Origin: Bacteroidia bacterium
Lineage (GTDB): Bacteria; Bacteroidota; Bacteroidia; Bacteroidales; Prolixibacteraceae
Assembly: GCA_025358025.1 (NCBI GenBank)
Contig: JANYKW010000034.1
Location: forward strand, 1-63,592
Length of the DNA stretch: 63,592 nucleotides
Reading direction: 5' to 3'
The notes below the pieces were generated by a model. The model searched no databases and was not told the DNA's origin. It saw only the letters and a program-made list of their open reading frames with translations. Shown here in pieces: positions 54,337 through 62,780 of this stretch. The translations under genes and the position numbers were made by a program. Within the stretch, counting starts at the first letter, position 1, and each line of letters opens with the position of its first letter.

Positions 54337-55674
54337 CTATTTTTCATGTTTTAGTATGGGCTCACCAAATTTTTTGGTGATTCGAATACCTATCTTTTCC
54401 AGGAATTGGGTTGGTAACTCTCCTCCGGCAAAAATGAAAACCAGATCATTGTCCAAAACAATTTCCTTCCCGGCATCGTTCATATATATTTTAACCTGCA
54501 AGTCCTCAATAGAGGTTAAATTAGAGTTAAACAGCACTTTAACTTTATCACCGGATATTGCAACTTTTATTTTTTCACTATTTTTTGGTTTAAGCCTGCC
54601 GAAAACTTCACTCCTATATGATAAAGTAACATCATTCTCGTCTGCAAGAAGTAGTGCCGATTCAATGGCTGAATCACCTCCACCCACAACAATGATCTTC
54701 TTGCCAATGATCAATTCAGGTTCCAGTAAACGGTAAGCCACCTTGGTGCTCTCCTCTCCGGCAACAAGCAGCTTCCGGGGAGATCCTCTCCTTCCAATGG
54801 CAAGCAGTACCTTCCGTGAAGTATATTCCTCGCCACTTAAAGTTCTGGTTACAAAATATTTATCGACAGGAGTGATGGAATCTACTTTTGAATTCTCTAT
54901 CAATTCAATATTATTCTTTGTGAGCACTTCTGTCCAAAGATTCAACAGCTCCAGTTTGCTGGTTTCGTACAATTTCACTTTTCCATGCAGGGGCAAATCC
55001 ATGGCCGAAGTCATTACAATCTTGGAGCGGGGAAAAGTAAAAACAGTTCCTCCCAAACTATACTGTTCCAAAGTCAAAGCACGAAGGTTATTTTTTTTGG
55101 CAGTTAACGAGGCCGACACACCTGCAGGCCCACCTCCGACGATGATCAGATCGTATTGGGCATCTACATTTTTATCAATTTTCTTTGTCAGATTCTCTAC
55201 TGCCTGTTTACCTTGTTCTACTGAATTTCTGATCAATCCCATTCCACCCATTTCCCCGGCAATATATACTCCTGAAATATTGGATTCAAAGGTATGATCG
55301 ACATGTGGCAGATCAACACCTCTTTTTTCAGTTCCAATGTAAAGCGTGATAGCCTGAACCGGACAGGCATGAAAGCATGCTCCATGTCCAATGCAGTGAG
55401 AAGCATTGATGATCGTGGCTTTTCCATCTTTAATGCCAATAATATCTTTTTCAGGACAAGCGGCGATACATGCACCGCTTCTAATACAACTGTTCACATC
55501 AATCACAGGATGCAATGTAACTGGTTCATGCAAACCCTCTTCTTTGGCAATGGCTATTTTAGCGGCAACGATATTCGATTCCCTCTTCTGTTTAAATATA
55601 TAAACCAGAATAATAGCAAGGATAAAAATTGCAACCAATGAATAAATAATCAACTTCTCAAAGAAAATTTCCAT
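54337..55674 (-). CDS. Membrane-anchored ferredoxin-FAD/NAD(P) oxidoreductase
   Basis: A 445-residue protein (ATG at 55672-55674; an upstream Met at 55689 would overlap the previous gene by 13 bp). A transmembrane helix (about residues 9-29) is followed by two ferredoxin-like motifs, CIRSGACIAACP and CIGHGACFHACP, then an FAD-binding fold (YDLIIVGGGPAGVSASL), a second dinucleotide motif (KIIVVGGGDSAIESALLLAD) and the final FAD motif (VFIFAGGELPTQFLE). The fold resembles YpdA/thioredoxin reductase. Both ferredoxin motifs lack the second Cys (Ser and His instead). It could pass electrons between NAD(P)H and the membrane cytochrome encoded just upstream. Confidence 0.88.
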   Translation of the reverse strand: MEIFFEKLIIYSLVAIFILAIILVYIFKQKRESNIVAAKIAIAKEEGLHEPVTLHPVIDVNSCIRSGACIAACPEKDIIGIKDGKATIINASHCIGHGACFHACPVQAITLYIGTEKRGVDLPHVDHTFESNISGVYIAGEMGGMGLIRNSVEQGKQAVENLTKKIDKNVDAQYDLIIVGGGPAGVSASLTAKKNNLRALTLEQYSLGGTVFTFPRSKIVMTSAMDLPLHGKVKLYETSKLELLNLWTEVLTKNNIELIENSKVDSITPVDKYFVTRTLSGEEYTSRKVLLAIGRRGSPRKLLVAGEESTKVAYRLLEPELIIGKKIIVVGGGDSAIESALLLADENDVTLSYRSEVFGRLKPKNSEKIKVAISGDKVKVLFNSNLTSIEDLQVKIYMNDAGKEIVLDNDLVFIFAGGELPTQFLEKIGIRITKKFGEPILKHEK

Positions 55675-55676
55675 AC

Positions 55677-56579
55677 CTAAAAAATCCATTTATAACCGAA
55701 AGTGACCGCCACAACTACATGAATGACCATTACCACCAGCATAATCAAGGCGAACGGGAGATGGGCTACATGCCAGTAAGCAAAGAGTTTTTGCATAGTC
55801 ACCAATCGCTCAATTTTTTTTATCAAAATAAACCGGTCTTTAAATATTTGAACTATGTCAACAGCACTATTCACTGGAATCTGCTGCCTCTTTAATTCGA
55901 ATCTCAACTTTTTGATTGCTGCTCTTTCGCTCCTTCTTCTTCCCCAAAAACCGGGTTGGTTTTTAGATTGCGCAGGAAAATTGCCTATCATTTCATATAT
56001 ACTTTCATCCAAGGTAACTGTCTGCCTAAGTTGTTTGTTCATTTCCAGCTTTTGCTCTTCAATCTCAGCTAAAGTGAGCTCATTACCTTCAATCGAATGA
56101 GGAATTTGAAGGTAGATATACCGCCCCAATATACCGCTCAGAAAAACAGCCACCATACTCCAGAAACTTATTGCAACAATTCCACCAAATTTGAAAGTTG
56201 TATGAAATAAAATTAAAAAAGGGCCAAGTGTGCAAAGGAAAATATGAAACTCCAGCCAATGTTTAAGAATTCCTATTCTGGAGAATATTCTAAATCGTTT
56301 TCTAAGCATATAAGAGAACACACCGAAAACTATTAAAAATGAACCGGCAATTCCCAATCCATGCCCAACCAAACCGCTTGATTTGAATGATTTGTTCAGC
56401 GCATGGAAATGCCTTTCTTCCAATGGAATAGTATAATAATCAATACCTGCATACAACAAGATGGAAATTACAGCAACAACAATGAAAATCAATAGTGAAA
56501 TAATTATCTGATGAATGGCGGAGTCTTTCAATCTCATGGGTGTAAAACTTAATTCATTTGATAATAATTTGATTTCCAA
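55677..56579 (-). CDS. Membrane protein with paired histidines, probable diheme cytochrome b
   Basis: A 300-residue protein with about five membrane helices (23-46, 70-91, 110-128, 134-156 and 270-295). H112 and H126 lie in one helix and H273 and H287 in another; the 14-residue spacing is what b-heme ligands need, and H73, H107 and H270 add further candidates. A charged loop (165-262) lies between. I do not recognise a named family. It is first in an operon with an Fe-S/FAD oxidoreductase and two multiheme cytochromes, so a quinone-linked or trans-membrane electron step is the best guess. Confidence 0.7.
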   Translation of the reverse strand: MEIKLLSNELSFTPMRLKDSAIHQIIISLLIFIVVAVISILLYAGIDYYTIPLEERHFHALNKSFKSSGLVGHGLGIAGSFLIVFGVFSYMLRKRFRIFSRIGILKHWLEFHIFLCTLGPFLILFHTTFKFGGIVAISFWSMVAVFLSGILGRYIYLQIPHSIEGNELTLAEIEEQKLEMNKQLRQTVTLDESIYEMIGNFPAQSKNQPGFWGRRRSERAAIKKLRFELKRQQIPVNSAVDIVQIFKDRFILIKKIERLVTMQKLFAYWHVAHLPFALIMLVVMVIHVVVAVTFGYKWIF

Positions 56580-56930
56580 TTGCCTGATGTAAAACTAAAA
56601 GAATAAATCAACTGCAGGGAAAAATTTCAGTGAACTTGCTTTGCCAGTGGCATTTTCGATGAATACAAAACAAAAAAATCAAACATGATTCTACAAATTC
56701 TTAAAATAGATATTGCGCAATTGGCAGATATAATCATTTGATATATAGATACATGAACATTTTATAAGAGATAATTTAATCCGCTGAACAGCAAACTATT
56801 TATTCTTAATCCAAATAACTCAGAAACTGATATTTGTAATGATTTCAATTTAAAATTCAGTTAAACTAAACTTTAAGGATATAAAAACCTTGAAAATAAA
56901 TATCCTCTTAACCGGCATTTCCCATCTTGC
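56580..56930. other. AT-rich intergenic region upstream of the redox operon
   Basis: These 351 bp lie upstream of the leftward redox operon and downstream of the peroxiredoxin gene. No TAnnTTTG box on the minus strand, clear hairpin or small ORF was found. The operon's promoter should be here or the operon may be read through from peroxiredoxin, but neither is evident in the sequence. Confidence 0.4.
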
Positions 56931-57686
56931 TTAATTCAGCCCATTCAATATTTTAAGTGCCTCACTGACATGCTGTTCTGCTTTAGTCTGAGAATTAAAG
57001 AGGTATACAACAATTCCTGCTTTATTCACAATGTAGGTTACCCTGCCCGGAATAAGACCCAGTAGATTAGTCGGCACACCAAAGAGTTTGCGGACTTTCT
57101 CTTCAGGATCGCTCAGCAAAGTGTAATTGAGATTGTATTTCTCGGCGAATTTCTTGTGACTCGCTACAGATTGTGAGCTGATACCAATGATTACAGCGTT
57201 TGCCTGGGCGAAAACCTCAAACTGATCCCGAAAGGAGCAGGCCTCTTTGGTGCATCCCGGACTATCGTCTTTGGGATAAAAATAGATGACAAGGTTTTTC
57301 TTACCCAAAACGGAATTAATATCAAATGAATTTCCATTCTGATCGTTTAAAACGAATCCTGTGATGTTGCTTCCAATCGAAATCTTTGCCATGTTGTCTG
57401 AATTTGAGGTCTGAGCCAGACCGTGAAAATTAAAATACAGCAGAAACAATAAAACATAAACGGTAAGGTATATCCGGTAAGAATTTCTTATCCTTATATA
57501 CTGCATATTACCTGGTAAACTATTACCAAACAATGCTTTAACTTCTTTCATGAAAAGGGGTTTTATATTGATAATCCAACTGTCGGTCTGATAAACGATT
57601 TTTCTGAATTTACTTCTGAACCAGGTAAGGGGAATGCCCCATAATACGAAAAGAATCAGCCAGATATTATTAATCAGAAAGTCCAT
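56931..57686 (-). CDS. BCP/PrxQ-type peroxiredoxin with N-terminal membrane region
   Basis: A 251-residue protein. Residues 100-251 are a peroxiredoxin: YFYPKDDSPGCTKEACSFRD holds the peroxidatic Cys145 and resolving Cys150 of the PrxQ type. Residues 1-98 are unusual: a membrane helix (7-22), a basic segment and a second hydrophobic stretch (72-88) that looks like a signal peptide ending FHGLAQ. The start lies 3 bp after the DUF1295 stop, favouring the long form; a secreted form from Met61 is also possible. Confidence 0.85.
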   Translation of the reverse strand: MDFLINNIWLILFVLWGIPLTWFRSKFRKIVYQTDSWIINIKPLFMKEVKALFGNSLPGNMQYIRIRNSYRIYLTVYVLLFLLYFNFHGLAQTSNSDNMAKISIGSNITGFVLNDQNGNSFDINSVLGKKNLVIYFYPKDDSPGCTKEACSFRDQFEVFAQANAVIIGISSQSVASHKKFAEKYNLNYTLLSDPEEKVRKLFGVPTNLLGLIPGRVTYIVNKAGIVVYLFNSQTKAEQHVSEALKILNGLN

Positions 57687-57689
57687 GAT

Positions 57690-58475
57690 TTACAATTTTT
57701 TAGGGAACCAGGGGATGAAAGCCGATGTATTTTGAATATATGTGGCATATGCAGATTTGTCTGCTGTCAATGTTTTTTCAAGTAGTGCAACGCCTGAAAC
57801 TTTTACAATCAAAGCTGTCATCAAAAGAGAACCCAATACAGGGAGATAACCGCCGGCCGAGACAGAGAAAAGGGCGTAACCCCACCATACTGCAGCATCG
57901 CCAAAATAATTGGGGTGACGGGTATAACGCCACAAACCAGTCGATAAGACTTTCCCTTTGTTATACGTATTTGCTTTAAATCTTGCGAGCTGCCAATCGC
58001 CTCCTGCTTCAAAAATAATCCCGGTGACCCAGACAAAAATTCCGGCAAAATCCAAAATCGAAAGAGAATGTTCCATTGATTTATATTGCGCTCCCAGCAG
58101 GGGAGCGGAGATCAGCCACATCAGAATACCTTGCAAAAGGAAAGTCTGAAGATAACTGATCCACCAATAACGATTTTCCCCATATTGGCGTCTGAATTCA
58201 CGGTATCGGAAATCTTCACCCTTGCCAATGTTGCGCCAGGCCAGATAAATGGAAAGTCGAAGTCCCCAGATTGCTACCATGGTTAACAAGATTACTTCCC
58301 GGAGTCCGGTCTCCTCTGTGAATACAAAATAAACTGATGCGGAGAGCACAAAACCAATACCCCAGAATAGATCAACGATGCTGACATTCTTTATATAAAT
58401 ACTTATCAACCATAAGATTGTCATCAAACAGATGATAAAGGCAAAATTCAAAAGATAGATTTGAAAAAAACTCAT
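57690..58475 (-). CDS. DUF1295 family membrane protein
   Basis: A 261-residue protein with about seven membrane helices. It belongs to the DUF1295 branch of the isoprenylcysteine methyltransferase/steroid reductase-like fold: NVSIVDLFWGIGFVLSA, AWRNIGKGEDFRYREFR and LSTGLWRYTRHPNYFGDAAV match. The RHPNY motif is typical for binding a nucleotide cofactor or SAM. The reaction is unknown. It is followed by the peroxiredoxin gene with a 3-bp gap, so the two are co-translated. Confidence 0.87.
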   Translation of the reverse strand: MSFFQIYLLNFAFIICLMTILWLISIYIKNVSIVDLFWGIGFVLSASVYFVFTEETGLREVILLTMVAIWGLRLSIYLAWRNIGKGEDFRYREFRRQYGENRYWWISYLQTFLLQGILMWLISAPLLGAQYKSMEHSLSILDFAGIFVWVTGIIFEAGGDWQLARFKANTYNKGKVLSTGLWRYTRHPNYFGDAAVWWGYALFSVSAGGYLPVLGSLLMTALIVKVSGVALLEKTLTADKSAYATYIQNTSAFIPWFPKKL

Positions 58476-58781
58476 GCATCCGGGATAAAGGGAACATTAG
58501 ATTCTTCCCAATATACAAAAATTCCCAACATAATGATTTCATTAGGAGTCTATTTCAGAAATTATTGCAAAGAATCGCTCATCCAGCTATTCATGCATCA
58601 AATACTTCGATTTAGAACATGAATCTTCCTGCATTGACAATTTATTTTAGTTAAATTTCACCCTGGATCTGATTCCTTTTTAAGGAAATTCTTTTTTTAA
58701 TCTCTATTAAAATATCTACAAAAGTTTAACCTGGGAAAAGCATTGCTATCTATCTGGAATACAATGCAATTTAAGCAAAAG

Positions 58782-60248
58782 ATGAAAATATTACTGACTG
58801 GGTCGACAGGCTATATTGGAAAAAGATTACTACCGGTTTTGCTGGAGCAAGGGCATAAAGTTATCTGCTGTGTCAGGGATAAAAACAGATTTCCGACCGG
58901 TGGAATATACAAACACATTAATATCACTCTTTTTGAAATTGATTTTCTCCATGAGATAACACCTGCAGATCCTATTCTTGATATTGATGCTGCCTATTAT
59001 CTAATTAACTCAATGAGCGGTAAATCGGAGGAATCAGGTATGCAGGATGAAACGCCGGTTGTAAATTTTATCCAACTAATTCAACAGACCTCAGCTAAAC
59101 AGATTATCTATCTTGGAAGCTTATCCAAAGATGATCCATCTGATTTTCTTGGTTTTAAAAATTGCGTTGAAAGGCGATTCGGGAACTGCAGTATCCCTGT
59201 AACCATACTGAAAGCTGAAATCATCGTTGGTTCAGGGAGTGCAAATTTTGAAATTATTCGTGATTTGGTTGAATTGCTACCGATCATGATAGCGCCCAAA
59301 TGGATCAACACAAAAAGCCAGCCGATTGCCATACGAAACATTCTTGACTATCTGAGCGGAGTACTTTTAAAAAAGGAGACTTTCAATCATACCTATGAAA
59401 TTGGCGGACCAGATATCTTATCATTTAAGGAGATGCTCCATCAGTTTGCAGAAGTAAGGGGAATGAGAAGATATATTTATACTTTACCTGTAGGTGCAAC
59501 AAAATATTCTTCCTACTGGTTATCAATTATTACCTCAACATCGTTTAAACTGGCTAAAAGACTGGTTGACAGTATGAGAACCGATGTGATTCCAGCTGCA
59601 AATAACCTGAATCAGATCTTAAACATGCAGCTTCTCACTTACAAAGATGCCGTTAAACTCGCCTTTCAACGCATTGAACAGAATAATGTGGTATCAAGCT
59701 GGAAGGATTCACTTGTGTCGAGCTATGATGACAATACCTTGCTTGAACACATGAAAATACCGACAAATGGATGCTACAAGGACAGACGTAAGATTGAAAT
59801 TACCACCAGTTTGGATCAGGTGCTATGCAATATGTGGTCGATTGGAGGTGAGCGAGGTTGGTATTATGGCAATTGGCTTTGGAATATACGGGGATTTCTG
59901 GATAAATTATGGGGAGGTGTTGGATTGCGGAGAGGCAGAACCAATATTAATACCCTTCATACCGGTGACACTGTAGACTTTTGGAGGGTATTGGCAGCCG
60001 ACAAGCAAAATAAAAGGTTGTTGCTTTATGCCGAGATGAAATTGCCGGGAGAAGCATGGCTCGAGTTTAAAATCATTCAGAAAAACAAGAAACCGTACCT
60101 TCAGCAGACAGCAACTTTCCGTCCGATTGGGGTTGCCGGCAGGCTGTACTGGTATGCTGAATTGCCATTTCATCTTTTCATTTTTAACGGAATGGCAAAA
60201 AATCTGATCAGTTATAAAAACATGGCTACATTACAGGATTGCAAGTAA
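58782..60248 (+). CDS. SDR-type epimerase fused to DUF2867 domain
   Basis: A 488-residue protein from the ATG at 58782 (MKILLTGSTGYIGKRLLPVL; in-frame TTG 58743 and ATG 58764 also precede it). Residues 1-300 are an atypical short-chain dehydrogenase with the GSTGYIG NAD(P) motif. Residues 330-480 are a DUF2867 domain (WYYGNWLWNIRGFLDKLWGG, FWRVLAADKQNKRLLLYAEM, LPGEAWLEFKI). The two-domain form is known across bacteria with no firm reaction. It stands alone. Confidence 0.88.
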   Translation: MKILLTGSTGYIGKRLLPVLLEQGHKVICCVRDKNRFPTGGIYKHINITLFEIDFLHEITPADPILDIDAAYYLINSMSGKSEESGMQDETPVVNFIQLIQQTSAKQIIYLGSLSKDDPSDFLGFKNCVERRFGNCSIPVTILKAEIIVGSGSANFEIIRDLVELLPIMIAPKWINTKSQPIAIRNILDYLSGVLLKKETFNHTYEIGGPDILSFKEMLHQFAEVRGMRRYIYTLPVGATKYSSYWLSIITSTSFKLAKRLVDSMRTDVIPAANNLNQILNMQLLTYKDAVKLAFQRIEQNNVVSSWKDSLVSSYDDNTLLEHMKIPTNGCYKDRRKIEITTSLDQVLCNMWSIGGERGWYYGNWLWNIRGFLDKLWGGVGLRRGRTNINTLHTGDTVDFWRVLAADKQNKRLLLYAEMKLPGEAWLEFKIIQKNKKPYLQQTATFRPIGVAGRLYWYAELPFHLFIFNGMAKNLISYKNMATLQDCK

Positions 60249-60267
60249 CCATTGATCACAAATTGAT

Positions 60268-60310
60268 TGAGACTACAAAAGGAGGCCAATGGCCTCCTTT
60301 TGTAGTCTCA
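60268..60310. repeat. Perfect 20-bp inverted repeat (hairpin)
   Basis: TGAGACTACAAAAGGAGGCC (60268-60287) and its exact reverse complement (60291-60310) are separated by AAT. It lies between two convergent genes, so it probably acts as a bidirectional terminator, although no U-tract follows the stem. Confidence 0.8.
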
Positions 60311-60324
60311 AAACTGAAGATAGG

Positions 60325-60546
60325 TTATTTCTTGGCTTCAGGTTTTGCCTCTTTTGCGCAACATGCTTTGGTCTCTTTTGCAGCACAAGCTTTGGCACAT
60401 TCGCTTGAACAACCTTTTCCTTCTTTAGCAGTTCCTTTAGCAACAACAGCTTTGTCAGCAGCTTTCTTTTGTGTATCTTGAGCAAATGCAGGTGCTATCA
60501 TGGCTGCGGCAAATACGAAAGTCAATACAAGGGCTAATTTTTTCAT
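60325..60546 (-). CDS. Small exported Cys-rich protein
   Basis: A 73-residue protein with a clear signal peptide (MKKLALVLTFVFAAAMIAPA, cut after AFA). The mature 51 residues are rich in Lys and Ala and contain five Cys (46, 50, 54, 62, 63) in the pattern CX3CX3CX7CC. This suggests metal binding or disulfides, but no known family was recognised. It is divergent from the sensor kinase gene, so it could be a target of that system. A hairpin lies directly after it. Confidence 0.7.
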   Translation of the reverse strand: MKKLALVLTFVFAAAMIAPAFAQDTQKKAADKAVVAKGTAKEGKGCSSECAKACAAKETKACCAKEAKPEAKK

Positions 60547-60673
60547 AACAATCTATTTTTAATAAATTTTAATAATTCAAAATAAGTGAAAAAAATGATT
60601 CCTTCGACATTCGTTGTTGTTAATGCTTTGTTAAAAAAACAAATGCAATGATTTTGTTCTTAATTTTGTGTCC

Positions 60674-61936
60674 ATGAGCCCCCTGAAAAGATACCTATTT
60701 GTGTTTACTGCACTACTTTCAATCCTCATACTATTGGGTTTGCAGGTGTATTGGCTGCGATATTCGTATAAGATTGAGGAAGCTCTTTTCAGCAAAAGTG
60801 TTAGGATTGCACTCAATCAATCCATCGCTACATTAAGCAAGAATGAAGGAATGTGTCAATCCATGCAGAAAAGCATCTCATGCGACAGCTCTTTCCGTGC
60901 AAGCAGGAGCAGCACGCCACGAGTATGGCAGAATCTTGACCGCCAGATCAGGGATGAACTGGCACGGTACGACATCGAACTGGATTACGATCTGGCAATA
61001 TATAAAGGGAAAGACACACTGAAAATCAACAACCTGGATCAAATAGTTGGTTCCTCCTGCTATAGGATGAGTTTAGAAAGTGTGCTCAAAATGTCAGATA
61101 CCGAAATAGGTGTGGTTTTCCCGTCGCGTTACAATTTTTTCCTGCATAGCATGGGATTGATGTTTCTGGGATCCGTTCTTTTGATTTTACTGATTGGTTT
61201 CTCTTTTGTACTGGTGATTCGCTACTATTTGAAAGAAGTTCAATTATCAAAAAATATTAAAGAGATGGTTAACAATCTGGCCCATGAATTCAGAACACCC
61301 ATCTCAAGTATTTCGCTGGCTTCTAAAATGATTCAACAATCCAGCGAAGCTTCAATGAATCCGAAGATTATGCGGTATGCAGATACAATCATTGAAGAGA
61401 ATAAGCGATTACAGCGACATTCGGACTACATTCTTCAGTTGGCTGCCATGGAACAGAACAATTTGGAGTACCACTTCGAGCTGTTGGATCTGGCTGTGAT
61501 ACTCGAAGAATCGATACGGTCGGTAGAATTTCTGGTTGAACAAAAAAGCGGAAAAGTTACAAGGATTTATGAAGATGGTTCATTTTTTATTCACGGAGAT
61601 CACCACGAACTGGTTCATGTAATGATCAATTTATTGGTGAATGCTTGTAAATACTCTCCCGAAACAATAGATATACAGGTATTCCTGAGGAAGTCTGATA
61701 ATGGAATATTCGTTGATGTAGTTGACAAGGGAATGGGAATGGCGCCCGGAGAAAAACTGAAGATTTTTGAGAAATACTATAGAATATCATCTGGCAACCA
61801 GCATAATACAAAAGGATTCGGAATTGGGCTTTATTATGTAAGAGAGGTTTTAAAGGCTCATCAGGCCTCAATTAGCGTGGAAAGTGAACCGGGTAAAGGT
61901 AGCAGTTTTACCATCTTTTTCCCGAAAGAAAACTAG
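60674..61936 (+). CDS. Sensor histidine kinase (RprX-like)
   Basis: A 420-residue kinase from ATG 60674 (GTG at 60668 is also open). It has a membrane helix (7-27), a periplasmic sensor part (about 28-153) with four Cys, a second helix (about 157-185), HisKA with NNLAHEFRTPISSISLASKM (phospho-acceptor H204) and HATPase_c (NLLVNACKYSPE, FGIGLYYVREV, GKGSSFTIFF). No HAMP domain is evident. The sequence resembles Bacteroides RprX. It lies 3 bp upstream of the response regulator. Confidence 0.92.
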   Translation: MSPLKRYLFVFTALLSILILLGLQVYWLRYSYKIEEALFSKSVRIALNQSIATLSKNEGMCQSMQKSISCDSSFRASRSSTPRVWQNLDRQIRDELARYDIELDYDLAIYKGKDTLKINNLDQIVGSSCYRMSLESVLKMSDTEIGVVFPSRYNFFLHSMGLMFLGSVLLILLIGFSFVLVIRYYLKEVQLSKNIKEMVNNLAHEFRTPISSISLASKMIQQSSEASMNPKIMRYADTIIEENKRLQRHSDYILQLAAMEQNNLEYHFELLDLAVILEESIRSVEFLVEQKSGKVTRIYEDGSFFIHGDHHELVHVMINLLVNACKYSPETIDIQVFLRKSDNGIFVDVVDKGMGMAPGEKLKIFEKYYRISSGNQHNTKGFGIGLYYVREVLKAHQASISVESEPGKGSSFTIFFPKEN

Positions 61937-61939
61937 ATT

Positions 61940-62641
61940 ATGGAGCCAAAAATAAAATTACTACTCGTTGAAGACGATCAAAGTCTTGGGTTTCTGATGA
62001 CGGAGTTCCTGGCTTCCAAGGGTTTTGAAATCACTTTGTGTAAAGATGGATTATCCGGATTGAAAACCTTCTCCGCACAGGTTTTTCAATTCGCTATACT
62101 GGATGTCATGTTGCCGGGAATGGATGGCTTTACATTAGCCAGGAAAATCAGGGAGAAGCAATCAGATATACCAATCATCTTTGTAACAGCCCGTTCCATG
62201 AAGGAGGATAAAATAAAAGGGTTCAATCTTGGGGTAGATGATTATATCACAAAACCTTTTGATGAAGATGAACTGTTTTGCCGCATTCAAGCCATACTGA
62301 ACCGTGTGGATAATACAAAATCCATTGGAGAAGAAGAAAAAATAAATATAGGCAAATACATTTATGATTCTCACAATCAATCACTTACGATTTATGATTT
62401 TTGCAAAAGATTAACATCCCGGGAAAATGCAGTCATTTATCTTTTAATCCAAAATGCAGGACAAATCGTGAGAAGGGAAGTAATCCTTAAAAATATTTGG
62501 GGAACCAACGATTATTTTTCAGGCAGAAGCCTCGATGTTTATATTTCAAAACTGCGCAAATACCTGCAGGAAGATCCTTCCATCATCATCGAAAATATTC
62601 CCAAAGTGGGATTTCTTTTACAGGTAAAGGCTGGAGGATAA
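61940..62641 (+). CDS. OmpR-family response regulator (RprY-like)
   Basis: A 233-residue regulator. The receiver domain has acidic D12/D13, phospho-acceptor D55 (FAILDVMLPGMDGF) and the Lys of DYITKPFDE; SMKEDKIKGF and the overall receiver match Bacteroides RprY. The C-terminal winged helix (about 130-230) includes SGRSLDVYISKLRKYLQED. The partner kinase is immediately upstream. The stop codon is next to a GGCTAAA repeat array. Targets may include the divergent Cys-rich protein gene. Confidence 0.94.
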   Translation: MEPKIKLLLVEDDQSLGFLMTEFLASKGFEITLCKDGLSGLKTFSAQVFQFAILDVMLPGMDGFTLARKIREKQSDIPIIFVTARSMKEDKIKGFNLGVDDYITKPFDEDELFCRIQAILNRVDNTKSIGEEEKINIGKYIYDSHNQSLTIYDFCKRLTSRENAVIYLLIQNAGQIVRREVILKNIWGTNDYFSGRSLDVYISKLRKYLQEDPSIIIENIPKVGFLLQVKAGG

Positions 62642-62643
62642 AA

Positions 62644-62780
62644 AAGGCTAAAGGCTAAAGGCTAAAGGCTAAAGTGAGCACCGTACTATCGTCGTGGTAA
62701 TATAAGAAAATGAAGATTGGTAAATTATAGAAAAAAATTGATTGCAGCGTTCTTTACTTTAGCCTTTAGCCTTTAGCCTT
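62644..62780. repeat. GGCTAAA heptamer repeats in inverted arrangement
   Basis: Four tandem AAGGCTA units (62644-62671, then AAGT) face three TAGCCTT units (62760-62780). The inner sequences form a perfect 25-bp inverted repeat (62651-62675 with 62756-62780) around an 80-bp spacer. The right arm covers the stop codon of the PepSY-type gene. Likely a strong 3' hairpin for both convergent transcripts. Confidence 0.85.

Noticed and set aside
60661-60668. TAATTTTG as the promoter of the sensor kinase
   Set aside because: It matches TAnnTTTG but would make the message start at or within the start codon, and no TTG lies at the right spacing; kept only as a remote possibility.
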